From contig JAAUZY010000094.1 in NCBI GenBank assembly GCA_014804355.1, forward strand, positions 1 through 32,173: a DNA stretch of 32,173 nt. The letters are read 5' to 3'. How positions within the stretch are numbered: position 1 is the stretch's first letter; every line of letters begins with the position of its first letter. This document shows, in pieces, positions 25,031 to 31,601 of this stretch. The DNA comes from Lachnospiraceae bacterium (GTDB taxonomy: Bacteria > Bacillota > Clostridia > Lachnospirales > Lachnospiraceae). The position numbers and the translations under genes are program-made. Under the pieces are notes generated by a model. It worked only from the letters and a program-made list of their open reading frames with translations, was not told the origin of the DNA and did no database searches.

Positions 25031-25137
25031 GGTATTATCTCTCCTTTCGTATGACCCGATCCATGTCTTAAAATAATACTTCAAATGTATGCACCGGCTC
25101 TTTCTTTCAAATCCAATTGTTAAGTTTATTGTATTAA

Positions 25138-25195
25138 GTATTAATTTTAATACGCCCCACTTAATAAATGATATTTATTAAATACTCTTTATTAA
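25138..25195. promoter_or_regulatory. AT-rich operator cluster upstream of the HAD-ROK operon
   Basis: Inverted repeats GTATTAA-TT-TTAATAC (25138-25153) and TTAATAAA-TGATA-TTTATTAA (25161-25181), with a further TTTATTAA at 25188-25195. They lie 108-165 bp upstream of the HAD start and are candidate ROK-regulator binding sites. Confidence 0.45.
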
Positions 25196-25242
25196 ATATA
25201 TCAAAAAAATTCCAACCCGTCAATATGGAAGGTTGGATATAA

Positions 25243-25371
25243 TCATATTATAACGTTCCACAATTCATCATAGTAATAGGCAGCAATCGAGTAGGGAAGA
25301 TTTTCTCCCTGCTCGCCGCGCGATCCGTGCGCCAGTTTTGTGCCATACTTCCGTCGCACGGGTCTGTGCAC
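25243..25371 (-). pseudogene. 3' remnant of a truncated gene (about 42 codons)
   Basis: The minus-strand frame ending TGA at 25243 reads HRPVRRKYGTKLAHGSRGEQ and continues with GENLPYSIAAYYYDELW, which has the composition of a genuine conserved protein end. There is no RBS or plausible start, and a stop lies just upstream next to the GTTAACCC repeats. It is most simply the C-terminus of a gene cut off by insertion or deletion at about 25375. The parent family is not recognised. Confidence 0.5.
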
Positions 25372-25380
25372 AAAAATAGA

Positions 25381-25566
25381 TTAACCCCAGTTAACCCTTA
25401 ACAACCTATAAAAGAAAAACAGCTCAATCCCAGTGTTTACAAGGAATTGAGCTACCTAAAAAATTATGCCGGCGACCGGAATCGAATAAGTCACAAGCAG
25501 AAAAAACACAATAAAACAGGAGGTTTGAGAGCGTCTTATCGCAGGGTTAACCCCAAAGTTAACCCT
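25381..25566. other. Attachment-site-like region: tRNA 3'-end-like core with flanking GTTAACCC repeats
   Basis: On the minus strand 25467-25486 reads TTCGATTCCGGTCGCCGGCA, which has the form of a tRNA T-loop plus acceptor 3' strand (compatible with tRNA-Leu starting GCCGGCG), yet no tRNA body is attached. TTAACCC-type repeats flank it: 25381-25388, 25390-25397, and an inverted pair AGGGTTAAC (25543-25551) / GTTAACCCT (25558-25566). This is the layout of a tyrosine-integrase att site (core plus arm sites). No integrase gene is in the window. Confidence 0.5.
25420..25457 (-). terminator. Intrinsic terminator downstream of the toxin-like gene
   Basis: AGCTCAAT and ATTGAGCT form an 8-bp stem; on the minus strand GTTTTTCTTTT follows. 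Confidence 0.65.
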
Positions 25567-25595
25567 GATTTCTTATCATAAAATCCAGAAAAACG

Positions 25596-25679
25596 CTACT
25601 GACTTATCAAAATGATTAAGGTCAGCAATGCGAGAATGAACATTCCGAAAGACATTAGATCTTTGAAATCATATTTCAT
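25596..25679 (-). CDS. Holin-like toxin peptide (27 residues)
   Basis: A very short ORF with GGGAGGTGG before ATG. It begins MKYDFKDLMSFGMFILAL and ends in TLIILISQ, with one hydrophobic helix from about residue 9 on. The charged-aromatic head followed by FGMFILALLT is the pattern of putative holin-like toxins (type I toxin-antitoxin systems of Firmicutes). These insert in the membrane and are silenced by an antisense RNA; an antisense promoter is not clearly visible here. Placement in an accessory region beside an att-like site fits a plasmid or phage maintenance module. Confidence 0.6.
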   Translation of the reverse strand: MKYDFKDLMSFGMFILALLTLIILISQ

Positions 25680-25887
25680 CCGCACCACCTCCCATCTTTT
25701 GTAATGAGAGGTCAACACCTTGCAGTGACACGATTGTTCCCGTACTCCAATTTTACCATATACCTCACAATTCAGCAATTACCTTATCGGAATTTCATCA
25801 CACATTCTCTTATGCCTTAGTGAGTTTTTAAAAATACTACACCTGATATTATATCGTTTGTGACCGACAGCCAAAAATAGACATCTT

Positions 25888-25908
25888 TTCTATTATCAAA
25901 TAATAGAA
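25888..25908. promoter_or_regulatory. AT-rich dyad in the gap before the toxin gene
   Basis: TTCTATTA (25888-25895) and TAATAGAA (25901-25908), a perfect 8-bp inverted repeat with a 5-nt centre. The rest of the 343-bp gap 25680-26022 has no gene; it ends in the terminator at 25963. Confidence 0.35.
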
Positions 25909-25962
25909 ATAAATTGATTGTATTTCGTTCTGTACAATCTGTTTAGCAATCCGCATATAACA

Positions 25963-26004
25963 AAACAGGCTCGGCAGTGTAACTACCCCTGACCGAGCCT
26001 GTTT
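25963..26004 (-). terminator. Intrinsic terminator of the lipoprotein gene
   Basis: AAACAGGCTCGG (25963-25974) pairs over 12 bp with CCGAGCCTGTTT (25993-26004); TTTTGTTATA follows on the minus strand. It lies 19 nt after the lipoprotein stop. Confidence 0.9.
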
Positions 26005-26022
26005 CCTTTAAACCAATCTGAG

Positions 26023-26856
26023 CTAAGATAATCCAATTACCACCCATGATGGTACATCGTTTTCGAAAGCTACGTCAAAGACGAATTTTTGTCCATTTTC
26101 ATCATTCCAGCTTAATATAATCCTAGCACTAAAACCACGACTACCACCATCATGCCAGTACATACGACAATAACTATTTTCGCTAAACTGCGACTCAAAT
26201 TCAAATTTCTCCCCTTCTTCAAAAGAAGGATCCTGTATTCTCATCGCTTCAAGCAAATCCCGAATTCCCAATGCTTCTATTGCTTCGGTAAAAGTGGTTT
26301 TGCCCGGAATAATCGGACTTTGAATAAAATCTGCATCAGCTATGGTAAATCCATCATAATGTAAAATTTGTATCTCCGTACCACTCTCATCAGTTATATA
26401 ATATACAAAATTCCTTGCCCCTTCTGGTGTGTGCAGATAAAAAGCAAGCGTATCAGAGTTCGTCTTTCCCTTAGACCATCCATCATCGACACTGTTTCCT
26501 ACATCATCAAACTCTGGCAGATTAATTGCATCATACATCTCATCCATCGTCATGCCACAGTAAACGTTAAAGCCATCGATTGTGAAATCCTCGGGGGAGA
26601 AGCCCAGCTCGTAATAAGGAAGTCCCGACTCCCCGATACTGCCCTGCGCAGGTTTGCCATCAGCTGCCACATCCTCGGAAGATTCAGCCATAGTGTGCGA
26701 ATCCTCCTGACTGCTGACATATGGCACAGTACCCGCCGTAGATTTATCATTTACTATACTGCTACTGTTTGCAGGCTCTGCGGCATTGCCGCATCCTGCA
26801 ATCGCAGATACAGACACAGACACCGCAAGTATAATTGTTAAAAATTTCTTCTTCAT
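26023..26856 (-). CDS. Lipoprotein of unknown function, accessory region
   Basis: A 277-residue protein; the start MKKKFLTIILAVSVSVS is preceded by GAGGAG. The lipoprotein signal peptide ends SAIAGC. A Ser/Ala/Asp-rich linker runs to about residue 75. The mature domain begins GLPYYELGFSPEDFTIDGFNVYCGM and is acidic and aromatic. A short repeat-like unit (MTMDEMYDAINL, later FTEAIEALGI) is seen in several Firmicutes lipoproteins, but I cannot name the family. It follows the acidic protein gene by 26 nt and ends at a strong terminator, so the two form one operon. Confidence 0.75.
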   Translation of the reverse strand: MKKKFLTIILAVSVSVSAIAGCGNAAEPANSSSIVNDKSTAGTVPYVSSQEDSHTMAESSEDVAADGKPAQGSIGESGLPYYELGFSPEDFTIDGFNVYCGMTMDEMYDAINLPEFDDVGNSVDDGWSKGKTNSDTLAFYLHTPEGARNFVYYITDESGTEIQILHYDGFTIADADFIQSPIIPGKTTFTEAIEALGIRDLLEAMRIQDPSFEEGEKFEFESQFSENSYCRMYWHDGGSRGFSARIILSWNDENGQKFVFDVAFENDVPSWVVIGLS

Positions 26857-26882
26857 CGAAACAGTCTCCTCTTTCATTTTCA

Positions 26883-27458
26883 TCATATGTCGTGGCTCAC
26901 TTCATGCCCCGATGCAACAAAATAATCGAATGCATCACAGCCTATAAGCCTGTTAAGAGCCTGCTTTAGCTGGCAGAGGACTTCTTCATCATAGGGATAT
27001 TCATCATACTCCGTAAAATTCAGGCTGACATAATCATCACCTATGGAATAATCCTCATCTTCAGAGATCATGCCACCCATATAGTCCTCAATAAAGCCGC
27101 TGATGATCCCTGTCTCTTCATCCTCTTCACCCTCAAAGACATCTGCCAGCATACCCCGCTGGGCATCCGATAAGGTATACCCCGATTTACAGCGGAATAT
27201 TACGCAGTCCATAAAGGTCGGCGGTTTCACCTGTGCCGCTTCTTTTTTGACGGTATCATCAAATGCCGATTTGATCTGCCCATATTCTTCAGCAGATATT
27301 TTCTGGTTATGATAATCATCAATCCCTTGCCTGAACGCGGCTAAAGCACCGCCCAATACTTTTCCATATACAGGCAGTGGCTCGATTATCTCAGGAAGTT
27401 TTCTGGCAGTGGCTTTTCCAACGCATGCCAGAAGTTTAAAGATATCATTGCTGTTCAC
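26883..27458 (-). CDS. Acidic protein of unknown function (191 residues)
   Basis: The preferred start is GTG at 27458 because AAGGAGGAG lies 7 nt before it; the in-frame ATG at 27494 has no RBS and would begin inside the leader terminator region. The N-terminal part (LPVYGKVLGGALAAFRQGIDDYHN) is helical, followed by a charged helix, a motif MDCVIFRCKSGYTLSDAQRGML and a strongly acidic C-terminal half (EGEEDEETG, SEDEDYSIGDD, DEYPYDEE). No signal peptide. It is paired with a lipoprotein and preceded by a structured RNA leader. The acidic surface might mimic DNA or bind a basic partner, which is speculation. Confidence 0.65.
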   Translation of the reverse strand: MNSNDIFKLLACVGKATARKLPEIIEPLPVYGKVLGGALAAFRQGIDDYHNQKISAEEYGQIKSAFDDTVKKEAAQVKPPTFMDCVIFRCKSGYTLSDAQRGMLADVFEGEEDEETGIISGFIEDYMGGMISEDEDYSIGDDYVSLNFTEYDEYPYDEEVLCQLKQALNRLIGCDAFDYFVASGHEVSHDI

Positions 27459-27496
27459 ATTGCTCCTCCTTCTCCTTAGTATTCTCCGAAGCACAT

Positions 27497-27661
27497 AAAA
27501 AAGGACTCGACGAATAATCGCAGTCCTCTTTCAAAAACTCCGACTCTCACGCAAGCTACCCCTCAATGGCGGAACAGACCGCCATCGGGCAGGGATAACT
27601 CAGTGAGAACCAAAGACGGGGTGAGTTGGTTTGTGCGTCCACAATCACAACATCACCCCGT
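27497..27661 (-). ncRNA. Structured leader RNA ending in an intrinsic terminator
   Basis: Read on the minus strand: (1) TCACCCC-type stem 27653-27661 with 27616-27624 (9 bp); (2) a three-tier hairpin, TCTCAC (27603-27608 strand) with GTGAGA (27545-27550), then TATCCCT with AGGGGTA (27591-27597 with 27557-27563, one G-U pair that would be a C-A mismatch on the other strand), then ATGGCGG with CCGCCAT (27579-27585 with 27566-27572); (3) terminator AGGACT/AGTCCT (27522-27527 with 27502-27507) followed by six T. It ends 39 nt before the GTG start of the next gene, the place of a riboswitch or attenuator. I do not recognise a known class; the 5' end is not located. Confidence 0.6.
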
Positions 27662-27711
27662 ATTTATACTAAGGTCAGGCATGATCTGCGCAACTGACAC
27701 ATAAAAAGCAA

Positions 27712-27740
27712 TTGTTTTTTTCATTGCAACTTTATATAAT
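27712..27740 (+). promoter_or_regulatory. Putative plus-strand promoter of a small RNA
   Basis: TTGTTT (27712-27717), 17-nt spacer, TATAAT (27735-27740). No plus-strand gene follows. Overlapping on the minus strand is a small GCAAT/ATTGC hairpin (27708-27727) followed by TTTTTAT, a possible weak terminator. Confidence 0.5.
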
Positions 27741-27746
27741 ACTTAT

Positions 27747-27928
27747 GTGTGTATCGCAGACCTTGTGTCTGTATTGTGTGTGGTAGCGTGGATACCATCC
27801 TTTGCTCGGCACTGTTGGTAGCAGTGCCGAGTGGTACACCTTTACGTCCTTGAATTCTCAAAAACATTGTAGCATACGCGGCAAAACCTGACAAGCGAAA
27901 AGTAAAGCGGCATCTGCCGCTTTATTTT
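27747..27928 (+). ncRNA. Candidate small RNA, about 180 nt, ending under the recombinase gene 3' end
   Basis: The interval runs from a good promoter to a terminator. It contains a perfect 10-bp hairpin CTCGGCACTG (27805-27814) / CAGTGCCGAG (27822-27831) with a 7-nt loop and ends with the TAAAGCGGC/GCCGCTTTA hairpin plus TTTTCT. There is no ORF with an RBS. The 3' end overlaps the last codons of the recombinase gene in antisense. The hairpin could instead be a recombination or transfer-origin site. Confidence 0.4.
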
Positions 27929-27929
27929 C
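27903..27929 (+). terminator. Bidirectional terminator at the recombinase 3' end
   Basis: TAAAGCGGC (27903-27911) pairs with GCCGCTTTA (27916-27924) around ATCT. T-rich sequence follows on both strands (TTTTCT on plus; CTTTTC on minus). It includes the recombinase stop codon. Confidence 0.7.
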
Positions 27930-28536
27930 TATCTGCATACCGAACTAACATCTCCGTATTATTGGAAATTACTCTGGCTTCATAATCCCTCACTCGCCGA
28001 TAAAACGTCGAGGGCTTCAACCCCAGCTCCCGCATCGCCGCTACCCCCTGAATCTCTCCAGACTTCCATCTGGCATACACCTCTGCAAATTTTTCCCCGT
28101 CAATGGCTATCGGCTTACGCCCTAGATACTTTCCATTCTGTCTGGCGATTTCTATGCCTTCTCGCTGGCGGTCTAAGGTGTACTCACGCTCCAGCTGTGC
28201 TATTGCGCCGAATACTGTCAGCATGAATTTCCCCGATGGTGTGTTTGTGTCGATATCTTCTTTACGGGACGTGAAATCTACCCCCTTTTCATTCAGCCGA
28301 TCCACGATACCAAGCAGATCTTTTGTATTACGGGCAATACGGGAAATTGACTCAACCACCACAACATCACCCTCACGGACATACTGGAGCATTTTCTCTA
28401 ACTCCTCTCTGCCGCGCTGTGTTTTGCCCGACACCTTTTCGATAAAGACCTTTTCAACGCCCAACTCCTGCATAATAACTTCCTGTCTGGCTGTGTTCTG
28501 TTCTTCTGTGCTGACTCTGACATATCCAACCTTCAC
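27922..28536 (-). CDS. Serine recombinase (resolvase/invertase family)
   Basis: A 204-residue small serine recombinase. The catalytic domain begins VGYVRVSTEEQ with Ser9 as nucleophile and Arg7; the SRIAR motif supplies Arg66 and Arg69 (equivalents of gamma-delta resolvase Arg68 and Arg71). The E-helix segment is about residues 102-135 and the C-terminal HTH is about 150-188 (AAMRELGLKPSTFYRRV). The start is GTG with AGGAGG five nt upstream; the longer frame (to 28746) has no similarity. Members of this size resolve plasmid or transposon cointegrates or invert DNA. It is followed by a bidirectional terminator. Confidence 0.93.
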   Translation of the reverse strand: MKVGYVRVSTEEQNTARQEVIMQELGVEKVFIEKVSGKTQRGREELEKMLQYVREGDVVVVESISRIARNTKDLLGIVDRLNEKGVDFTSRKEDIDTNTPSGKFMLTVFGAIAQLEREYTLDRQREGIEIARQNGKYLGRKPIAIDGEKFAEVYARWKSGEIQGVAAMRELGLKPSTFYRRVRDYEARVISNNTEMLVRYADRK

Positions 28537-28861
28537 GGTAACCTCCTGACTCTGCGGATGCCGATCCGCAGGAATAGATCTAATGCTTGCGACAATTGAT
28601 TTAGAACGGCATCCAGACTGTGCCAATAGACCTACCCAAAATGATGATACATCCCAAAATCGGGAAAATGACTCCAGTGACACGGAAAACGGCGGCAGGA
28701 AACCATGCCGATAGGGGATACCCCAAAGAACCAGAAACGCAGACACACGTCAGCCCCAAATACACGCAAGAGCATAAAAAAGCACCCGTACTACCCCAGC
28801 GGCATAAAAGCGGCGTGTGAGGGCGGTACGGGTGCACAGGGGCAACCCGTGCAGTACACGG
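28537..28861. other. Gap between the two recombinase-type genes
   Basis: 325 bp without a supported gene. It holds the terminator at 28782-28835 and a GC-rich stretch (28830-28861). A minus-strand frame (28601-28765) could encode a 54-residue hydrophobic peptide starting at GTG but has no RBS. A serine-recombinase crossover site would be expected near here, but I could not define one. Confidence 0.4.
28782..28835 (-). terminator. Intrinsic terminator of the degenerate recombinase gene
   Basis: GCACCCGTAC (28782-28791) pairs over 10 bp with GTACGGGTGC (28826-28835); TTTTTTATG follows on the minus strand. Confidence 0.75.
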
Positions 28862-29371
28862 TCAGTTCCCCTTCTTCTTGATCCCGTTGTTCTTGAAAAC
28901 CAACATGATATCAGCCAGCGACTCAGACCGAATCCGATTGATTAACGGAATTTTTGCGGTATCAGGCAGTTTGCTGCAGTTTATCCACTTTACAAATTCA
29001 ACCTCCCGCGCCGCAAACTCCTTCAATGTCTCAACCGTAACTGCAGACAGGGGATGGATGGAAGAAAAGTTTAAATAATGCTCATTACCCGACTGGAATT
29101 CGATCCCGCGCCCTGACAGAAAAAGCATCTTGCAAAAAAGGTCGTATGCCCCGCCCGCAAACGAGGACAGGGTCGGGACGCACAGCGTATCGCCCGCCGC
29201 CATATGCTCCAGAAGCGCATTCAGTTCACTGGCACCAACGATATTTTCGTCGGCTACCCCCATCTTGCGCACGACGTGAGCCTCGGTTTGCTGGAAGATC
29301 ACACCGTATTTCCTGCTGTCGTTTTTACTACCGCTCTTCTTACTGCTGTCTTTACTGTTTCCTCTCTGCAT
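28862..29371 (-). CDS. Catalytically degenerate serine-recombinase-domain protein
   Basis: A 169-residue protein; the start MQRGNSKDSSKK has GGAGAGGAG upstream. After a basic, Ser/Lys-rich N-terminus (residues 1-20), residues 21-92 align with the neighbouring recombinase: GDTLCVPTLSSFAGGAYDLF matches GDVVVVESISRIARNTKDLL without gaps, through GIEF versus GVDF. Key residues are lost: the catalytic Ser becomes Gln28, Arg7 becomes Phe26, Arg66 becomes Ser70 and Arg69 becomes Gly73. The C-terminal part (110-169) is helical without the recombinase HTH. It cannot recombine DNA and may bind or regulate the active partner. It has its own terminator. Confidence 0.7.
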   Translation of the reverse strand: MQRGNSKDSSKKSGSKNDSRKYGVIFQQTEAHVVRKMGVADENIVGASELNALLEHMAAGDTLCVPTLSSFAGGAYDLFCKMLFLSGRGIEFQSGNEHYLNFSSIHPLSAVTVETLKEFAAREVEFVKWINCSKLPDTAKIPLINRIRSESLADIMLVFKNNGIKKKGN

Positions 29372-29837
29372 AGCTCTTTTCTCCTCTCCCGACAATATAT
29401 TTTTCACCACAAAAAATAGAAACTTGTCGTACTGCCCAGAAAGATGTCAATCCTGAATCTCTTCAGGTTATGGCAGGAAAGTGTGTATCGGAACGGGCAA
29501 GTGTGTTTTAAAACATGAAAGTCAGACTATGTTCATTCCCTATCTATGCCTTATCTGCGCACACTCAGCACCACGGGTGCATACCCCAGACACCGCCAAA
29601 TTCAATCAACGCAGATACAACAGATTTATCCAAGCACCGAGCAAAGCCGCATAAAACCGCACTTTTGGAAGCAGGTTATGGGCTGTTGTTTACTTTTGCA
29701 CCCAAAAAGTAATCCCATTTTTAATCAGCCAAAACGGGGGAATCCAAAAAGTAATCAACCTTGCGGTGTGTTTCACGCCGTCTCAATTAAACGTATCGTG
29801 GAGCATCTGCCATATCTATACAACGTCATGTTGTAAG
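29372..29837. other. Gap upstream of the degenerate recombinase gene
   Basis: 466 bp with no gene I can support. It holds the dyad CCTGAA-TCTC-TTCAGG (29452-29467, with one extra C), about 80-96 bp upstream of the degenerate recombinase start (possible operator), and two identical 13-mers CCAAAAAGTAATC (29702-29714 and 29744-29756, 42 bp apart), the first also pairing with TTACTTTT just upstream. Frames on both strands are short and lack ribosome binding sites. Confidence 0.4.
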
Positions 29838-29884
29838 GAAAAGCACCATCTTGTCACCTTATGCGTGACAAAACAGTGCTTTTC
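29838..29884 (-). terminator. Terminator of the amidoligase-cyclotransferase operon
   Basis: A nested hairpin: GAAAAGCAC (29838-29846) with GTGCTTTTC (29876-29884), and inner TTGTCAC (29851-29857) with GTGACAA (29865-29871). It lies 26 nt after the cyclotransferase-like stop. Confidence 0.75.
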
Positions 29885-29910
29885 ATATCTGGCAAATTTA
29901 TGAGAATGGC

Positions 29911-30561
29911 TCAATTCCCCGACAGAAGATAGGGCGATACCTCCAGCACCCCAGCCAGCCTCAGTACTGTGTCGGTACGTGCCCTCTGGATGCTCCGCTC
30001 GCCGCTTTCATATTTTTGGAGCGTCTTGAGGGAAACCTCCGCAGCCTCTGCAAGCTGTGCCTGTGTTAAACCTTTCACCTGTCTGTAGTGCTTCAGGGCA
30101 TTACCGTAGGGAATACCCCCATACTCCACACCGCGCCAAGCGTCATAGAGCTTTTGTTCGTCTAAGCCGAAACTGCGGTATCCTGACAGGACTGCCTCAA
30201 AATACCCCTGAGACGGCAGACGCGGTACTGCGCGGGTATTCATCACATATACCAGACCATTGATGCACTCACCATCATCCATCAGGACATCCATCTGCTC
30301 CCGCGTATAGTGGGTCGGATACCCCTCATAGCGGTCAAGTGCCCCCTCGTCCCTCCTGCTGATCTGCCAGACCGCCACGGGGACGGATTCTCCCTCACAG
30401 GGCTCAATGGTTGCAAAAGCACTCGACCCTAACGCTTTAAACGTGAGCCGATAGTCTGGGATAACCCCTGTGCCGACCGCCTCTGCATCGGGACAACGGA
30501 ATGCCATCTGTCTGATATTTAAATTACTTCCATACGAGATATAAAGTGTGCTTTGTGCCAT
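29911..30561 (-). CDS. Gamma-glutamylcyclotransferase-like (AIG2) domain fused to an XRE-type HTH
   Basis: A 216-residue two-domain protein. Residues 5-115 are a GGCT/AIG2-like domain with the YGSN substrate loop (YISYGSNLN, residues 7-15) and the catalytic Glu in DRYEGYP (Glu79); such enzymes cyclise gamma-glutamyl groups to 5-oxoproline and release the amine. Residues 152-212 are an HTH_3 domain (NALKHYRQVKGLTQAQLAEAAEVSLKTLQKYESGERS). The start is chosen for AAGGAGGAG upstream. It is the second gene of a two-gene operon, 63 nt behind the amidoligase. The fusion suggests a regulator that reads or edits a gamma-glutamyl product. Enzymatic activity is not proven. Confidence 0.88.
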   Translation of the reverse strand: MAQSTLYISYGSNLNIRQMAFRCPDAEAVGTGVIPDYRLTFKALGSSAFATIEPCEGESVPVAVWQISRRDEGALDRYEGYPTHYTREQMDVLMDDGECINGLVYVMNTRAVPRLPSQGYFEAVLSGYRSFGLDEQKLYDAWRGVEYGGIPYGNALKHYRQVKGLTQAQLAEAAEVSLKTLQKYESGERSIQRARTDTVLRLAGVLEVSPYLLSGN

Positions 30562-30624
30562 AACTGATCTCCTCCTTCTTATTATATCAATGTGTTCGTG
30601 AAAATACCCCAACAGGGGATGCGC

Positions 30625-31524
30625 TCACGCGCACCTCCCATGCCGCCATGCGGAATCTCCTGTCAGGTTCTTGGTCATATGGTGACGGCATGTCTTGAAC
30701 TCATCGCCGTTCAAACCGAGCCTGAGAAGCCAACAGCGCATACAATATTTTTCATTATCCGTCACGCTCCTGCGGCAACTGGCTTTTTTCTGCGTCAGTG
30801 CCTGATGGCTGAGTGCCAGACAGAACTGGATATAGGATTTGATCTCCCCTGCATGAGTGGTGGAATTGAAGAGACGGAACTCCACTGTGCCTTTCGTGAA
30901 TGTCGCATGAAGATTGAGTCCACGGTACCGGCTCGGATTATAATGGGCAGTTCTGTATACATCTGCGTCCCCATACCACATGTCCGCCAGTTCAGCCAGC
31001 GTCTGCGGTTTGCGCTGATTAATTACCCCCAGAAGAGCCTCATTCACCTTCTGGCAGTACTGCAACCTCTCAGGCGCGATCTGCAGTGCCCGATACAGGA
31101 TATCTTCTTTTTGTGCCATCAGGTTCACCAGATTCTTCAAGGTCTGCGGTGTGTGGCGGCTGGCATCCACGTGGACATGGATGCCGCAGGACTTGTTCAC
31201 GAATGCCCCAGCATGTCTAAGCTGTCTGACCACTTCCTGCAGATCTGCGATGTCCGCATAAGTGAGGATCGGGCTGACAATCTCAGTCGAGTAGTCGCGC
31301 CCCGCCATGCTCTTCCCGCCTGCCTCCGTCTTCTTTTGGCAGGTGATGGAAGAATCGGACATAGCCTTCCAGATACGTCCCTGACGGTCAGTCGCACGAT
31401 AGGTACTGTAGCTACCCCCTACATAAGAAGATGTAGTGCCAAAATACTTTGCAATCACCTGTGCTGCCCGCTCTCTCGTGATCCCCGTCATTTCAATCTC
31501 GATACCAAATTTTTGTGTCCTCAT
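30625..31524 (-). CDS. Amidoligase-family protein (COOH-NH2 ligase, glutamine-synthetase-like fold)
   Basis: A 299-residue protein of the amidoligase_2 type (PF12224-like). Motifs in order: KFGIEIEMT (residues 5-13, metal-binding Glu residues), SDSSI (56-60), YSTEIVSPIL (78-87), CGIHVHVDAS (113-122), RGLNLH (201-206) and TVEFRLFNST (213-222). These are the conserved acidic, His and Arg residues of ATP-dependent ligases that join carboxyl and amino groups in peptides. The start MRTQKFGIEI has AAGGAGG upstream. It is the first gene of an operon with a promoter at 31573 and a cyclotransferase-HTH partner. Substrate unknown; the His/Cys-rich C-terminus (CMRCW, CRHH) is unusual. Confidence 0.9.
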   Translation of the reverse strand: MRTQKFGIEIEMTGITRERAAQVIAKYFGTTSSYVGGSYSTYRATDRQGRIWKAMSDSSITCQKKTEAGGKSMAGRDYSTEIVSPILTYADIADLQEVVRQLRHAGAFVNKSCGIHVHVDASRHTPQTLKNLVNLMAQKEDILYRALQIAPERLQYCQKVNEALLGVINQRKPQTLAELADMWYGDADVYRTAHYNPSRYRGLNLHATFTKGTVEFRLFNSTTHAGEIKSYIQFCLALSHQALTQKKASCRRSVTDNEKYCMRCWLLRLGLNGDEFKTCRHHMTKNLTGDSAWRHGRCA

Positions 31525-31572
31525 AACCTTTTTCCTCCTTCGTCCGTACATTTGTTCTCTTTCGGTGTGTCT

Positions 31573-31601
31573 ACTATACCTCTGGCGGGGGAGTTATTCA
31601 A
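31573..31601 (-). promoter_or_regulatory. Promoter of the amidoligase operon
   Basis: Minus-strand TTGAAT (31596-31601), 17-nt spacer, TATAGT (31573-31578), about 48 nt before the amidoligase start. Confidence 0.7.

Noticed and set aside
25467-25486. A complete tRNA-Leu gene
   Set aside because: Only the T-loop and 3' acceptor strand are present; sequence on the 5' side has no D-arm or anticodon arm that pairs, so it is a fragment or att core.
28601-28765. 54-codon hydrophobic frame between the two recombinase-type genes (minus strand, GTG start)
   Set aside because: It could be a membrane peptide, but it lacks a ribosome binding site and starts only about 17 nt after the T-run of a terminator; support is insufficient.
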